From Paenibacillus typhae (GTDB lineage: Bacteria > Bacillota > Bacilli > Paenibacillales > Paenibacillaceae): a stretch of 64,000 bases of DNA. Below the pieces are notes generated by a model. The model made no database searches. It had not been told where the DNA came from and worked only from the letters and a program-made list of their open reading frames with translations. The DNA is taken from the NCBI RefSeq assembly GCF_900099765.1, contig NZ_FNDX01000001.1:310001-374000 (forward strand). Reading direction: 5' to 3'. Shown here piece after piece: positions 53,467 through 63,220 of this stretch. A program made the position numbers and the translations under genes. Position 1 is the first letter of the stretch; every line of letters begins with the position of its first letter.

Positions 53467-54693
53467 ATGAAGCTGAGCAAAGAGGAGAAATCATGGATTC
53501 TGTATGACTGCGGCAATTCGGCGTATTCAATGGCGGTGACGACGGCGCTGCTGCCGATTGTGTTCGGCATGTTCAAGGATGTGGACAGCAGCATGGATTT
53601 GGGCTACTTCAATTCCATCGCCAGTATACTGGTGGCCGTACTCAGCCCGATCCTGGGCACGATAGCCGACTACAAGGACCGGAAGAAGCGCTTTTTTATG
53701 TTTTTTGCGGCCTTAGGGATCCTGGCTACGGCTTCATTGGCGTTCGTCTCACCGGACAGCGGGCAGTGGCAGCTGCTGGTTGCTTTTTACATCCTGTCAG
53801 CGATCGGGTTCGCCGGGGCCAATATTTTCTATGACTCCTTCCTGGTGGATGTTGCTGCGGATGAGCGGATGGACAAGGTGTCAACGAGAGGCTTTGCATT
53901 CGGGTATATTTTTAGCGTGATTCCGTTCGGGATCAGTCTGCTGCTGATTTTTGTCCTGGGGATGGATAAAGCCATCGGCTACCAGATCGGGTTCATCATT
54001 ACGGCGCTGTGGTGGGGACTGCTGACTGTACCGATGATCCGGGATGTGAAGCAGCGATATTACATTGAGCCGGAGCCGAAGCCTGTTGCCAAAAGCTTTA
54101 AGAGATTAGCCGTCACCTTCGCTAACATCCGCCAGCACAAAATCGTGTTCGTGTTCCTGCTTGCTTATTTCTTCTATATAGACGGAGTCGATACGATTAT
54201 TAAGATGGTAGTACCCTATGCAACCTCCGTGCTTGGTGCCGACGCCATGGACACCTTTACGCTGCTGGGGATTCTGCTCATTATTCAGATTATCGCTTTT
54301 CCGTGTGCGATTCTTTACGGCAATCTGGCCAAAAAATACTCCGCGCGCAATATGATCATCACCGGTATTTTTACATATATCATATCCTGTATTGCCGCTT
54401 TCTTTATCACGTCGGTGTGGCATATCTTCGTTCTGGGGGCGCTGATCGGCTCTGCCCAGGGAGGGATTCAGGCGCTCAGCCGGTCGTATTTCGCCAAAAT
54501 CATTCCGAAGGAGAACTCCAATGAGTTCTTCGGCTTCTATAATATCTTTGGAAAATTTGCGGCGATCCTCGGGCCTGCCCTGATGGCTTTGACCACGACG
54601 CTGACGGGCAACGCCAGCTACAGTATTTTGTCGATTATCCCGCTGTTTCTGATCGGATTCTTTATCTTTATCACATTGCCTAAGGGGAACTAA
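53467..54693 (+). CDS. UMF1-family MFS transporter
   Basis: The 408-aa membrane protein has about eleven or twelve segments. It opens with LSKEEKSWILYDCGNSAYSMAVTTALLP, the UMF1/Atg22-like signature, and contains the MFS loop GTIADYKDRKKRFF after the second helix. Substrates of bacterial UMF1 proteins are not established. The ATG is preceded by GAGGAGAAG. Only one base separates its stop from the next gene, an alkaline-phosphatase-superfamily enzyme, so they are probably functionally linked, for example export or import of a phosphorylated or hydrolysed compound. Confidence 0.9.
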   Translation: MKLSKEEKSWILYDCGNSAYSMAVTTALLPIVFGMFKDVDSSMDLGYFNSIASILVAVLSPILGTIADYKDRKKRFFMFFAALGILATASLAFVSPDSGQWQLLVAFYILSAIGFAGANIFYDSFLVDVAADERMDKVSTRGFAFGYIFSVIPFGISLLLIFVLGMDKAIGYQIGFIITALWWGLLTVPMIRDVKQRYYIEPEPKPVAKSFKRLAVTFANIRQHKIVFVFLLAYFFYIDGVDTIIKMVVPYATSVLGADAMDTFTLLGILLIIQIIAFPCAILYGNLAKKYSARNMIITGIFTYIISCIAAFFITSVWHIFVLGALIGSAQGGIQALSRSYFAKIIPKENSNEFFGFYNIFGKFAAILGPALMALTTTLTGNASYSILSIIPLFLIGFFIFITLPKGN

Positions 54694-54694
54694 T

Positions 54695-55996
54695 ATGGAA
54701 CCGAACACGGCGCTTACGCCAAAAGCGAAGCATCTGATCGTCATCTCCTACGATGCCTTTTCGGAGGACAACTGGGAGCTGGCGAGCCGTCAGCCTAATC
54801 TGGCTAAATTAATGAAGAGCGGTGCTTACAGTAACCGGCTCCGCAGCGTATATCCGACGCTAACCTATGTCGTTCATACCACTACAGCTACCGGTGTTTA
54901 TCCGGCCAGGCACGGGATTCATCATAACAATCCATTGCAGCCGTTCGTCCATGAGGAGGACCAGCACTGGTTCTGGTTCCGCGAGGCGATCAAGGCTCCG
55001 ACGATTTATGATGCTGTGCGGAAGGCCGGGATGAGCACCGCAGGAATACTCTGGCCGGTGTCCGGCAAGTCCTCCATTCAATATAATATCCCGGAGATCA
55101 AAGCCCTGAAGGGGGAGAATCAGGCGCTTAAGGTGCTCCGCAGCGGCAGCCCGCTGTACTCCATCCAGATGGAGCTGAGGCACGGGAAGCTCAGGCGGGG
55201 GATTCAGCAGCCTTATCTGGATGACTTCACCTCAAAGTGTGCTGCGGATACGATCAGGCGCAAAAAGCCCAATCTTCTTATGCTGCATCTGATCGATCTC
55301 GATGATGCCAAGCACCAGTACGGAACCGACAGCGAGGAAGTGAAGCAGGTCATCCTGCGGATGGATTACCGGCTGGGTGAGATTATGCAGGCTGTCGAGG
55401 AAGCGGGAATCAAGGATGATACGGTGATTATGGTGCTCGGGGATCACGGACAGTTCAATGTGCGGTACAAGGTGCATTTGAACAAGCTTTTGCAGGACAA
55501 GGGCCTGATCTATGAGGAGAACGGCGAAAGGAAATGGCGGGCATACTTCCAGTGCGGCGGCGGTTCGGCTTACCTGCATATCCGGCCGGGGGATACTGAA
55601 GCAGAGCAATTAGCCCTTCAAGCTGTAAAAGAGTACATGGAGGATGCTGCGTCAGGCGTTGAAGAGGTGTATACGAGAGATATGCTGGACTCGCTGCATG
55701 CCAGTCACGCCGCCAATATCATGCTGGAAGCCAGGAAGGGCTACAGCTTTGACGAAAGCCTGGATCAGCCGCTGCTGGTTGATCTTGAAGCACAAGGCAT
55801 CCGTTATGCCACACACGGTTATTCTCCCGATAAAGCCGGCTACCGCTGCAACATCGTTGTCTCCGGCAGGCAGATCAGGCAGGACTATGCCTTCGGGGAG
55901 CTCGAAATGGTTGACATCGCGCCGACAATGGGCCGGATTCTGGGTGTTGATTTCTCCCACGGAGACGGAAGAGGGCTGGAGGAGATATTTACTTAA
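54695..55996 (+). CDS. alkaline phosphatase superfamily / type I phosphodiesterase
   Basis: The 433-aa protein fits the nucleotide pyrophosphatase/phosphodiesterase family: metal site ISYDAF near the start, the SVYPTLTYVVHTTTATGVYPARHGI stretch containing the Thr nucleophile, HLIDLDDAKHQYG, VLGDHGQF and the C-terminal ATHGYSP histidine. It would hydrolyse phosphodiester or pyrophosphate bonds with two metal ions. There is no signal peptide, so it acts in the cytoplasm. The gene follows the UMF1 transporter by one base and uses a ribosome binding site inside that gene (AAGGGG). Confidence 0.88.
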   Translation: MEPNTALTPKAKHLIVISYDAFSEDNWELASRQPNLAKLMKSGAYSNRLRSVYPTLTYVVHTTTATGVYPARHGIHHNNPLQPFVHEEDQHWFWFREAIKAPTIYDAVRKAGMSTAGILWPVSGKSSIQYNIPEIKALKGENQALKVLRSGSPLYSIQMELRHGKLRRGIQQPYLDDFTSKCAADTIRRKKPNLLMLHLIDLDDAKHQYGTDSEEVKQVILRMDYRLGEIMQAVEEAGIKDDTVIMVLGDHGQFNVRYKVHLNKLLQDKGLIYEENGERKWRAYFQCGGGSAYLHIRPGDTEAEQLALQAVKEYMEDAASGVEEVYTRDMLDSLHASHAANIMLEARKGYSFDESLDQPLLVDLEAQGIRYATHGYSPDKAGYRCNIVVSGRQIRQDYAFGELEMVDIAPTMGRILGVDFSHGDGRGLEEIFT

Positions 55997-56034
55997 GCCA
56001 AATAAAAAACAGGATTCGAAGAATTGAATGGTTG

Positions 56035-56068
56035 CAGCCTGCCGGGATTTTCCCGGCGGGCTGTTTTT
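56035..56068 (+). terminator. Rho-independent terminator after the phosphodiesterase gene
   Basis: Arms CAGCC-GCCGGGA and TCCCGGC-GGCTG with a 3-nt loop are followed by TTTTT. Confidence 0.92.
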
Positions 56069-56291
56069 GTGCGGAGTGCCGCTGATGTTTACATACACTT
56101 TTACCGGAAATGTTCATTCTATACTAGTTTTTAAGTCTTATAATCCTAACAGCCCTGTTATTCTCTACGTTACAATGGCAATGGCAAGAATATAATCCAT
56201 GCTTAGCCGAAGATGATCGATTGGCTTGTGCGCAGGCCTGCGTTACATTAGGGTTATCTTTGACGGGAAGCTACAGAGAGGGAGATTACAA

Positions 56292-58355
56292 GTGTATACC
56301 TTTAAAAACTACAAGCAGCCTGAAATCCTCCGTAATCATTTAAAGCTTGGAGGCGATAATCCGGCAGGAGAGAGAATCGATGTAACAAGCTTATATATTA
56401 CCCGGGACGGCAAGCCGATCATTCCGGTAACCGGTGAATTCCATTATTCCAGATGTGCCAGAGAAGACTGGTATGATGAGCTGTGTAAAATGAAAGCAGG
56501 CGGTATAACGCTTGTATCTACGTATGTGTTCTGGATTTACCATGAGGAGATTGAAGGCGTATTCGACTTCTCCGGCGACAATGATCTGCGTGCTTTTATA
56601 CTGGAGTGCCAGAAGGCCGGGCTGGAGGTTGTCCTGCGAATCGGTCCCTGGGCGCATGGCGAATGCAGAAACGGCGGATATCCGGATTGGCTGCTTGCGA
56701 AGCCGTTCAAGCTGCGCGAGAATAATCCGCAATACCTGGAGAAGGTAACCGTTCTGTATGAGAAAATCGCGGAGCAGGTCCAGGGACTCTTTTACAAGGA
56801 TGGGGGGAATATCATTGCTGTCCAGTTAGAGAATGAGCTGACGAATGATGCCGAACATCTGGCTAAACTGAAAGAGCTGGCCATAGCGTGCGGGATGATA
56901 GCCCCTCTTTATACGGTAACGGGCTGGAATGCAGTCTCCGGTGCCAAGATTCCTGTAGACGAAGTGGTTCCTGTATTCGGGGGCTACTGTGAAGCTCCAT
57001 GGGAGGAGCATATGGACCCGCTTCCGCCGTCACCCCATTATTTCTTTACCGGTATGCGTAATGATACAGGCATCGGAGCAGATTTACTTCCCCGGGGCAG
57101 CGAAGAAGACGGCGAATGGCAGCTGCCGTACGAACGGTATCCTTTTGCAACCTGTGAGCTCGGCGGAGGATTGCAGGTAACGCATCACCGCAGGCCAATT
57201 ATCCGAGAGATGGATATCTACGCCATTTCACTTGTGAAGCTTGGTGACGGCAACAACCTGATCGGTTACTACATGTATCACGGCGGGACGAATCAGATCG
57301 GCAAGCTGTCCACTTTTCAGGAGTCGAAGGCAACGGGCTATCCGAACGATTATCCGATCCTTTCCTATGATTTTCAGACAGCGCTTTCCGAGTATGGCGA
57401 GGTGCGCGGGCAGTACAGGCTGCTGAATCTGCTGCATCTGTTTGTGCAGGAATGGGACCAGACCTTGGCGCCTATGACCAGGGTAGAGGCCGAGCATACA
57501 GTGAAACGGGAGGATACAGCTTCTTTACGGTATGTGATGCGTACAGATGGTGTAAGCGGATTTGTTTTTATTAACCATTACCAGCGGCTGTCGCAGCTCG
57601 AAGATATCCGCGGGGCGGTGATTGATACAGGAACCGTCACCTTCCCGCCGATTGACGTTAGCGGTGAGGTCAGCTTCTTTATGCCGTTCAAGCTGGAGCT
57701 GTCAGGCAATATCCTGAAGTACGCGACGGCCCAGCCGCTGTGCAGACAAGGCAATACCTATTTCTTCACACAGATTCCCGGGATTGCTGCGGAATATCAG
57801 TTTGAGAATGATCAGAGGTTCACGCCTGAAGCAGGACTCATATCCGGATTCCAGGTGAACGGCATTACCATAGTTACACTCACTTGGGAACAGGCGAAAT
57901 ATTTGCGGAAGCTGGACGGAGAAGTATTTGTGGGCGAGGAGAGCGATTTGTACAAGGCTGACGGCGAAATCCGTTCCGTTGCCGAAGGTAGTTTCGGGTA
58001 TTGGCAATGGAACGGCGAAGGCTTTGAATATAACACTGTCCAGAAGCCCTACACTGAACCTGTCCTATCTCTCGAAGATGTGGAACAAGCTCCATTCGAG
58101 CCTAAGTACGCAGAGGAGCTGCATATCGGCGGGGAGCGCAAGATTACCTGGCAGAAAATAAAGGTTACAGGCTCCCAAGGCTTTGTAAATATTGATTATT
58201 ACGGTGATACTGCACAGATCTTTGCGGATGGAGAATTAGTGGCGGACAGCTACTATTACGGGGAAGTCTGGAGAGTTCCGGCAAAGCTGCTGGAGGGGAA
58301 AGAGTGTTATCTTGCGGTATCAGAAATGCGGAATGATTTTTACAGAGAATTTTAA
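56292..58355 (+). CDS. GH35 beta-galactosidase, cytoplasmic
   Basis: The 687-aa enzyme shows the GH35 barrel: IPVTGEFHYSRCAREDWYDEL, MKAGGITLVSTYVFWIYHEE, RIGPWAHGECRNGGYPDWL, acid/base Glu182 in VQLENEL and nucleophile Glu289 in ATCELGGG. Beta-sandwich domains follow. I place the start at GTG 56292, seven bases after AGGGAG; the frame is open from an ATG at 56226 but that lacks a ribosome binding site. There is no signal peptide, so it acts on imported beta-galactosides. It precedes a YesM kinase and a solute-binding lipoprotein, and a GH130 phosphorylase lies further on, suggesting a second oligosaccharide pathway separate from the galactan locus. Confidence 0.9.
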   Translation: MYTFKNYKQPEILRNHLKLGGDNPAGERIDVTSLYITRDGKPIIPVTGEFHYSRCAREDWYDELCKMKAGGITLVSTYVFWIYHEEIEGVFDFSGDNDLRAFILECQKAGLEVVLRIGPWAHGECRNGGYPDWLLAKPFKLRENNPQYLEKVTVLYEKIAEQVQGLFYKDGGNIIAVQLENELTNDAEHLAKLKELAIACGMIAPLYTVTGWNAVSGAKIPVDEVVPVFGGYCEAPWEEHMDPLPPSPHYFFTGMRNDTGIGADLLPRGSEEDGEWQLPYERYPFATCELGGGLQVTHHRRPIIREMDIYAISLVKLGDGNNLIGYYMYHGGTNQIGKLSTFQESKATGYPNDYPILSYDFQTALSEYGEVRGQYRLLNLLHLFVQEWDQTLAPMTRVEAEHTVKREDTASLRYVMRTDGVSGFVFINHYQRLSQLEDIRGAVIDTGTVTFPPIDVSGEVSFFMPFKLELSGNILKYATAQPLCRQGNTYFFTQIPGIAAEYQFENDQRFTPEAGLISGFQVNGITIVTLTWEQAKYLRKLDGEVFVGEESDLYKADGEIRSVAEGSFGYWQWNGEGFEYNTVQKPYTEPVLSLEDVEQAPFEPKYAEELHIGGERKITWQKIKVTGSQGFVNIDYYGDTAQIFADGELVADSYYYGEVWRVPAKLLEGKECYLAVSEMRNDFYREF

Positions 58356-58439
58356 GGATTAACGGCAAACTGAGAAAGTGAGAATGCAGTAAAATCCAGT
58401 AATCATAAAAAGCCGCAAAATGTGCGGCTTTAAGCAGAG

Positions 58440-58475
58440 CAGCGATTTTCCCGCTACCGGGAGCGTCGCTGTTTT
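58440..58475 (+). terminator. terminator after the GH35 gene
   Basis: Two stacked stems (CAGCGA/TCGCTG and CCCG/CGGG with a CTAC loop) are followed by TTTTG. Confidence 0.75.
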
Positions 58476-58592
58476 GCATTTGTGTCTACTTTCAAAATAC
58501 AAACAGAGCACTAGAAATGTAAATACAGCCCCTGTTTCTGTGAAAAACGAACTGATATGATAATAATTAAATCGCTTACATCAGTGAACCAT

Positions 58593-58631
58593 AATGCCCT
58601 TTCACTCCTCCGTGAGAAATGAAAGGGCATT
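58593..58631 (+). promoter_or_regulatory. leader hairpin upstream of the YesM gene
   Basis: Perfect 12-bp arms AATGCCCTTTCA and TGAAAGGGCATT flank a 15-nt loop that contains CTCCTCC, a sequence complementary to Shine-Dalgarno motifs. It ends 53 bases before the kinase start and lacks a T-run, so it is not a plain terminator; it may be an operator or an mRNA leader element. Confidence 0.55.
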
Positions 58632-58684
58632 TAGTGTTAATATGATTATACTCAATCAGGATACAGCCAAAAAGGGGAAGACTA

Positions 58685-60586
58685 ATGAAGGAACAAGGCA
58701 AATTCAACGGGTGGCCCTTTATTGGAGACATGAGCATGGAACGCAAACTGCTGCTGGTCTTCCTGGTTATCGTTACACTGCCGCTTTCCATTATCGGCAT
58801 AATCAGTTATAAGAGCTATTCAGAGTCGATTGAAGCCAATACAGTTGCTTATTCAGAGAAGCTGATTGATCAAATGATGGACGGGATCGACGACTACATA
58901 GAAGATATGAAACGGATTTCTTCCATGCCGGCTTATGTGAACGAGATCAAACAAAATCTGATTGCCTCCAACCGCTATCATGAACAAAAGAGCGGGAATG
59001 TAGGCGACACAGGCAGCAGAACCGTTGCACCGGGAGACTTTGACCTGCTGTTGTCCATCCAGCGGGGGATTGAAGGCAATATCTCTTTTATCAACAATAT
59101 TAAACGGGGTACGAACTCTGTCTATATTTTTGATGCATATGGAAACGGCTATTATTCTGCCAAAGACGGCGGTGTCCGGCTGGATCTGGATCAGAGCTAC
59201 AAATTCTGGAGCCGGCAGGCGAGGGATTCCAGTGGTGAAGCCTTGCTTTTTGGCACACAGGCCTATACGACTAACCTTCAGAGTACACGTTATGCCTATA
59301 CTGTAGTCCGAAAAATTGTTGACGGTCTCTGGAATCCTATCGGGCTGATTGCTGTAGAGGCTAATATAAGCAATATGGAGACCCAGGTAGCTGAACTGGA
59401 CAAGGTAACCAGGGGTAAATCCCTGATCGTGGATCAGGATGGCAAGGTGGTTTATGACAGTGACCAGAAGCTGCTGACAATGGATATTTCGCAAACCATG
59501 CTGTTCCGGAATGCTCAGGGAGCGGCAGGGAGCTTTTATGATACAGTATCAGGCAAGCAGCGGCTTAATATCTATTCCAGCTCGGCCAAGACCAATTGGA
59601 AGGTGATTATCTCCATTCCTGTCGATGAGCTGACCCGTGATGTCAAGCTGACCCGCAACGCAACCTTGCTGGCCACCCTGATTATTATTGTCGTGGCGTT
59701 ATTCATTTCTATCATCCTGTCCTTCGCACTCACTAAACCGCTGAAACAAATGATCCAGCTGATGAAGAGGGTCCAGAATGGGGAGCTTGATGTAAACTTT
59801 CTAGTGAAGCGGCGGGATGAGATCGGGCTGCTGGGTCATCAGTTTAACCGGATGCTCGCCCGCATCAGGGAGCTGATTCAGGATATTTACCGGATTGAGG
59901 AGCAAAAGAAAGAGGCGGAGCTTCATGCCCTGCAGAGCCAGATCAATCCGCATTTCATATATAATACATTGGAATCTATACGGATGACCGCAGAAATTAA
60001 CGATGATGTGGAAGCTGCCGATATGATTTCGATTCTGGGCAAGCTGCTGCGTTACAGCACAGGCGAATTAACCGGGCAAACAACAATGAAGCAGGAGCTT
60101 TTGTATGTCCGCAACTATGTTGAGCTGTTAAACTGCCGTTATCCCGGAAGATTTGTGCTGCAGACCGATGTTCCGGAAGAATTAAATGATTACAACATCA
60201 TCAAGCTGGTGTTCCAGCCGATCATAGAGAATGCCGCCTATCACGGACTGGATGACAGCAAGGAGCACATGCATATCAGCATCAGATGTGAATTCACAGC
60301 ACATAAACTGCTGTTCCATATCCGCGATGACGGCTGTGGAATGGATCAGCAGACCCTGGATAAGCTGAAAGACGATTTGAGGCGGGAGACCCCTCACAAG
60401 AAGAGCATTAACGGCGGAATCGGCATGAAAAATGTTCATCAGCGGGTGCAGCTTAACTATGGTGCAGCTTATGGTATTGAGCTGTTTAGTAAGCAAGGGG
60501 AGGGAACGGATGTAATCCTCGCACTGCCGCTTCCCTTGTACCGCCAAGAAAGCATATCAGAAACAGAAGGGGGCGATCTGGATTGA
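58685..60586 (+). CDS. YesM-type sensor histidine kinase (second locus)
   Basis: The 633-aa kinase has a transmembrane segment at about 22-44, a large extracytoplasmic sensor domain of about 290 residues, a second membrane segment near 333-355, HAMP, the phospho-acceptor His423 in QINPHFIYNTLES, and a HATPase domain (IIENAAYHG, RDDGCGM, GGIGMKNVHQRV). The ATG follows AAAGGGGAAG. Its stop overlaps the start of the solute-binding lipoprotein by four bases (TTGA). The YesN-type regulator at the end of the window is its likely partner. Confidence 0.92.
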   Translation: MKEQGKFNGWPFIGDMSMERKLLLVFLVIVTLPLSIIGIISYKSYSESIEANTVAYSEKLIDQMMDGIDDYIEDMKRISSMPAYVNEIKQNLIASNRYHEQKSGNVGDTGSRTVAPGDFDLLLSIQRGIEGNISFINNIKRGTNSVYIFDAYGNGYYSAKDGGVRLDLDQSYKFWSRQARDSSGEALLFGTQAYTTNLQSTRYAYTVVRKIVDGLWNPIGLIAVEANISNMETQVAELDKVTRGKSLIVDQDGKVVYDSDQKLLTMDISQTMLFRNAQGAAGSFYDTVSGKQRLNIYSSSAKTNWKVIISIPVDELTRDVKLTRNATLLATLIIIVVALFISIILSFALTKPLKQMIQLMKRVQNGELDVNFLVKRRDEIGLLGHQFNRMLARIRELIQDIYRIEEQKKEAELHALQSQINPHFIYNTLESIRMTAEINDDVEAADMISILGKLLRYSTGELTGQTTMKQELLYVRNYVELLNCRYPGRFVLQTDVPEELNDYNIIKLVFQPIIENAAYHGLDDSKEHMHISIRCEFTAHKLLFHIRDDGCGMDQQTLDKLKDDLRRETPHKKSINGGIGMKNVHQRVQLNYGAAYGIELFSKQGEGTDVILALPLPLYRQESISETEGGDLD

Positions 60587-61887
60587 AGAAGGCTAGAGGG
60601 CATTGGCCGCTGCATGCAGTGCTGCTTCTCCTTATCCTATTCTCTGCAGGATGTTACAAACCGGGCAGTAAACAGGCAATCCCGGCTACACCCGCTGCAG
60701 ATAATGAGCAGGCAAGCCTGTCCGGCAGCATTCTTATGCTTACAAACCGGATTGACCTGATAGAGAATGGCACAATGCAGGGTTACGCCGATCAGTTTAA
60801 AAAGAAGTATCCCGAAGCTGCGGTGGAGTTCGAAGGATTATCGAACTATGCAACAGATATAATGGTCCGGCTTTCTACCAAGGATGCCGGGGATGTGCTG
60901 CTGCTACCGGTTAATCTGCCTGCTAAGGAACTGAGCTATTTTTTTGAACCGCTGAGTGAGGAGATGTCCGCCGATGAGAAGTTCATAAGCTTTACGGCGT
61001 TCGACGGTAAGCGGTATGGTCTATCCACCGGGACAACTACAAGCGGGATCATATACAATAAGAAGGCCTTTGAAAAGGCGGGTATTACGGAAATTCCGCA
61101 GACCCTGGATGATTTCTACGCAATCTGCGCCCAGCTCAAGCAAGCCGGCATCATTCCGCTGTACTTGAATTATGGCGCAGTCTGGCCGCTCCGGGAATGG
61201 GGCAACAATATGGTCAATTATATGACCGGTAATGCTGAATATCTGAATGAAATGGTTCATACCAACAATCCTTGGCAGACAGATAACGAATGGGGGCGCT
61301 CGCTTGGTATCGCCCGTACGCTGGTTGCCCGGGGATATGTGGAGGATGAGCTATTCTCGAACAACTGGGAGGTTTCCAAAACCAGGCTGGCCAAGGGGGA
61401 AGCCGGGATGTACCTGAGCGGAAACTGGACGATCCGTCAGGTTCTTGATGCCGGCGCTGCTTCGGAGGATATCGGTTTTTTTCCGTTTCCTTATGATAAT
61501 GGCCAGACACACTATGCCCCGCTGAATCCCGACTGGTTTATCGGCGTCAGCAAATTCAGTAAAAATAAGGAGCTGTCGATGGCTTGGGTGAACTTTCTGG
61601 TCAAGGAAACTGCTTATACCGCAGAGAGCTTTCTTCCGGTAGATGGTACATCAGAGCCTTCGATGGAACAGTATGCTGAGTTTAATTCTTATCATCCTGA
61701 GCTGGTGGAAGCAGTAGTGCAGACAGACGCATTTATTGATATGGCTAACCGCTCGAAGCTTTCTTTTGCGACCGGGGACTACATACAGGAGCTGATTGCC
61801 GCACCTGATCTACAGAAATCCTTTGATGAGCTGAATGCAAGATGGAAGGAAGCCCGTGAAGGGCAGCCCGCTTCCTTTCAACCTTAG
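60583..61887 (+). CDS. solute-binding lipoprotein coupled to the YesM kinase
   Basis: This 434-aa family 1 binding protein has a lipobox FSAGC (Cys24) and a two-lobed domain with the sugar-binding pattern GLSTGTTTSGIIYNKKAFEKAGI and MYLSGNWTIRQVLDAG. It starts at TTG 60583, nine bases after AAGGGGG, overlapping the kinase stop. No ABC permease gene is present before the terminator, so this protein may serve the sensor kinase directly, handing the liganded form to its extracytoplasmic domain, or feed a transporter encoded elsewhere. Confidence 0.9.
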   Translation: MKKARGHWPLHAVLLLLILFSAGCYKPGSKQAIPATPAADNEQASLSGSILMLTNRIDLIENGTMQGYADQFKKKYPEAAVEFEGLSNYATDIMVRLSTKDAGDVLLLPVNLPAKELSYFFEPLSEEMSADEKFISFTAFDGKRYGLSTGTTTSGIIYNKKAFEKAGITEIPQTLDDFYAICAQLKQAGIIPLYLNYGAVWPLREWGNNMVNYMTGNAEYLNEMVHTNNPWQTDNEWGRSLGIARTLVARGYVEDELFSNNWEVSKTRLAKGEAGMYLSGNWTIRQVLDAGAASEDIGFFPFPYDNGQTHYAPLNPDWFIGVSKFSKNKELSMAWVNFLVKETAYTAESFLPVDGTSEPSMEQYAEFNSYHPELVEAVVQTDAFIDMANRSKLSFATGDYIQELIAAPDLQKSFDELNARWKEAREGQPASFQP

Positions 61888-61930
61888 ACGGTCCGGCAAT
61901 TCAATCCCCAAAAAGGCCAAGTAGCAGAAA

Positions 61931-61970
61931 AACAGCCCCGGACAGAACGTTAATTCTGCCGGGGCCGTCT
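61931..61970. terminator. bidirectional terminator between the lipoprotein and GH130 genes
   Basis: Arms GCCCCGG-CAGAA and TTCTG-CCGGGGC around CGTTAA form a 12-bp stem. T-runs are present in both directions, the better one (GTTTTT) on the minus strand after GH130. Confidence 0.88.
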
Positions 61971-61995
61971 TTGCTGATGGCGCATAATTTACAGA

Positions 61996-63168
61996 TTACT
62001 GCTGCAGATTACGGTCTATCAGCTCAATGCGCTGCTGAACGCAGGCGTAAGAGCGGAGCGGGTCCTCAGGAGTATTCAAAACATAATCCAGCATCTGGTC
62101 AACTGTGGTGGTAGCGACATGTATGCGGGTATCCGATGAGGCGTAATAGATATAAATCTCCCCGTTATCGCGGGCAATAACACCGTTACAGAACACGACA
62201 TTCGATACATCCCCGACACGTTCTTCGCCGTCCGGGGCAATGAAATGGCCGCCGGGAGCATGGGTAACCTTGTTAGGCTGCTCCAGATCGGACAGGAAGG
62301 CGTAGAGCACGTAACGCAGACCGGCAGCCGTATTGCGCACGCCATGAGCAATGTGGAGCCAGCCGCGGGCCGTCTTGATCGGAGCCGGACCTTGTCCGTT
62401 CTTTACTTCCTTGATTGTATGGTAGTAGCGCTGATCCATGATTGTTTCGCTGGTGATGACAGCGTTCTCGATGGAGTCAGACAGGCCCCAGCCGATACCG
62501 CCGCCGGAGCCTGCGTCAATGAAGCCGTCCTGAGGGCGGGTGTAGAAGGCATATTTACCCTCTACGAATTCAGGGTGAAGGACAACATTACGCTGCTGGG
62601 CAGAACCGGTCTTGAGATCCGGCAGCCGTTCCCAGGTCTTGAGATCCTTGGTGCGGGTGATGCCGCACTGGGCTACAGCACTGGACAGATCGCCGGGCGC
62701 AGCTTCCGGATCTTTGCGTTCAGTACAGAACAGCCCGTAAATCCAGCCGTCGGCGTGTTTGACCAGACGCATATCATAGACGTTGGTATCGGGAATTTCG
62801 GTCTCGGGCAGGACGACCGGGTGATCCCAGAAGCGGAAGCCGTCTACCCCGCTGCTGCTCTCAGCCACAGCAAAGAAGGACTTGCGGTCATTGCCTTCTA
62901 CACGGGCTACTATGTAGAATTTGCCGTCCAGTTCAATCGCACCCGGATTGAAAACACCGTTCACGCCGATTCTCTCAGCGAAATACGGATTGGTCTCAGG
63001 ATTAAAATCATAACGCCAGATTAGTGGTGCATGTTCTGCGGTCAGCAGCGGATATTGATAACGGTCATAGATCCCGTTGCCGAAAGGCAGTTTTTCATTT
63101 TTGCGGGCAATCAATGCCTCGTAACGTCCGGTTAACAGGGCTTTGCGCTTCTCGAATACTGTTGTCAT
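61996..63168 (-). CDS. GH130 family glycoside phosphorylase (beta-1,4-mannosyl-glucose phosphorylase-like)
   Basis: The 390-aa cytoplasmic protein has the GH130_1-type sequence: [44 protein letters not shown] (core [12 protein letters not shown]), [35 protein letters not shown] and [12 protein letters not shown]. These enzymes split beta-mannosides with phosphate, giving mannose 1-phosphate; mannosyl-glucose is the best-known substrate of this subgroup. GGAG eight bases before ATG 63168 sets the start; the frame is open 51 bases further. It is transcribed away from the YesN-type regulator, which may control it across the shared A+T-rich gap. Confidence 0.9.
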   Translation of the reverse strand: MTTVFEKRKALLTGRYEALIARKNEKLPFGNGIYDRYQYPLLTAEHAPLIWRYDFNPETNPYFAERIGVNGVFNPGAIELDGKFYIVARVEGNDRKSFFAVAESSSGVDGFRFWDHPVVLPETEIPDTNVYDMRLVKHADGWIYGLFCTERKDPEAAPGDLSSAVAQCGITRTKDLKTWERLPDLKTGSAQQRNVVLHPEFVEGKYAFYTRPQDGFIDAGSGGGIGWGLSDSIENAVITSETIMDQRYYHTIKEVKNGQGPAPIKTARGWLHIAHGVRNTAAGLRYVLYAFLSDLEQPNKVTHAPGGHFIAPDGEERVGDVSNVVFCNGVIARDNGEIYIYYASSDTRIHVATTTVDQMLDYVLNTPEDPLRSYACVQQRIELIDRNLQQ

Positions 63169-63220
63169 TACACTGTCTCCTTTTCTCACTCTGCAAGATA
63201 ACAAATAACAAAATAGCAAA

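Larger units (their letters stand above)
58356..58684. other. intergenic region between GH35 and YesM genes
   Basis: The 329 bases contain a short hairpin at 58408-58432, a terminator at 58440-58475, a cre-like sequence on the minus strand at 58568-58582 (one mismatch to the CcpA consensus) and a leader hairpin at 58593-58631. No gene is seen. Confidence 0.55.
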
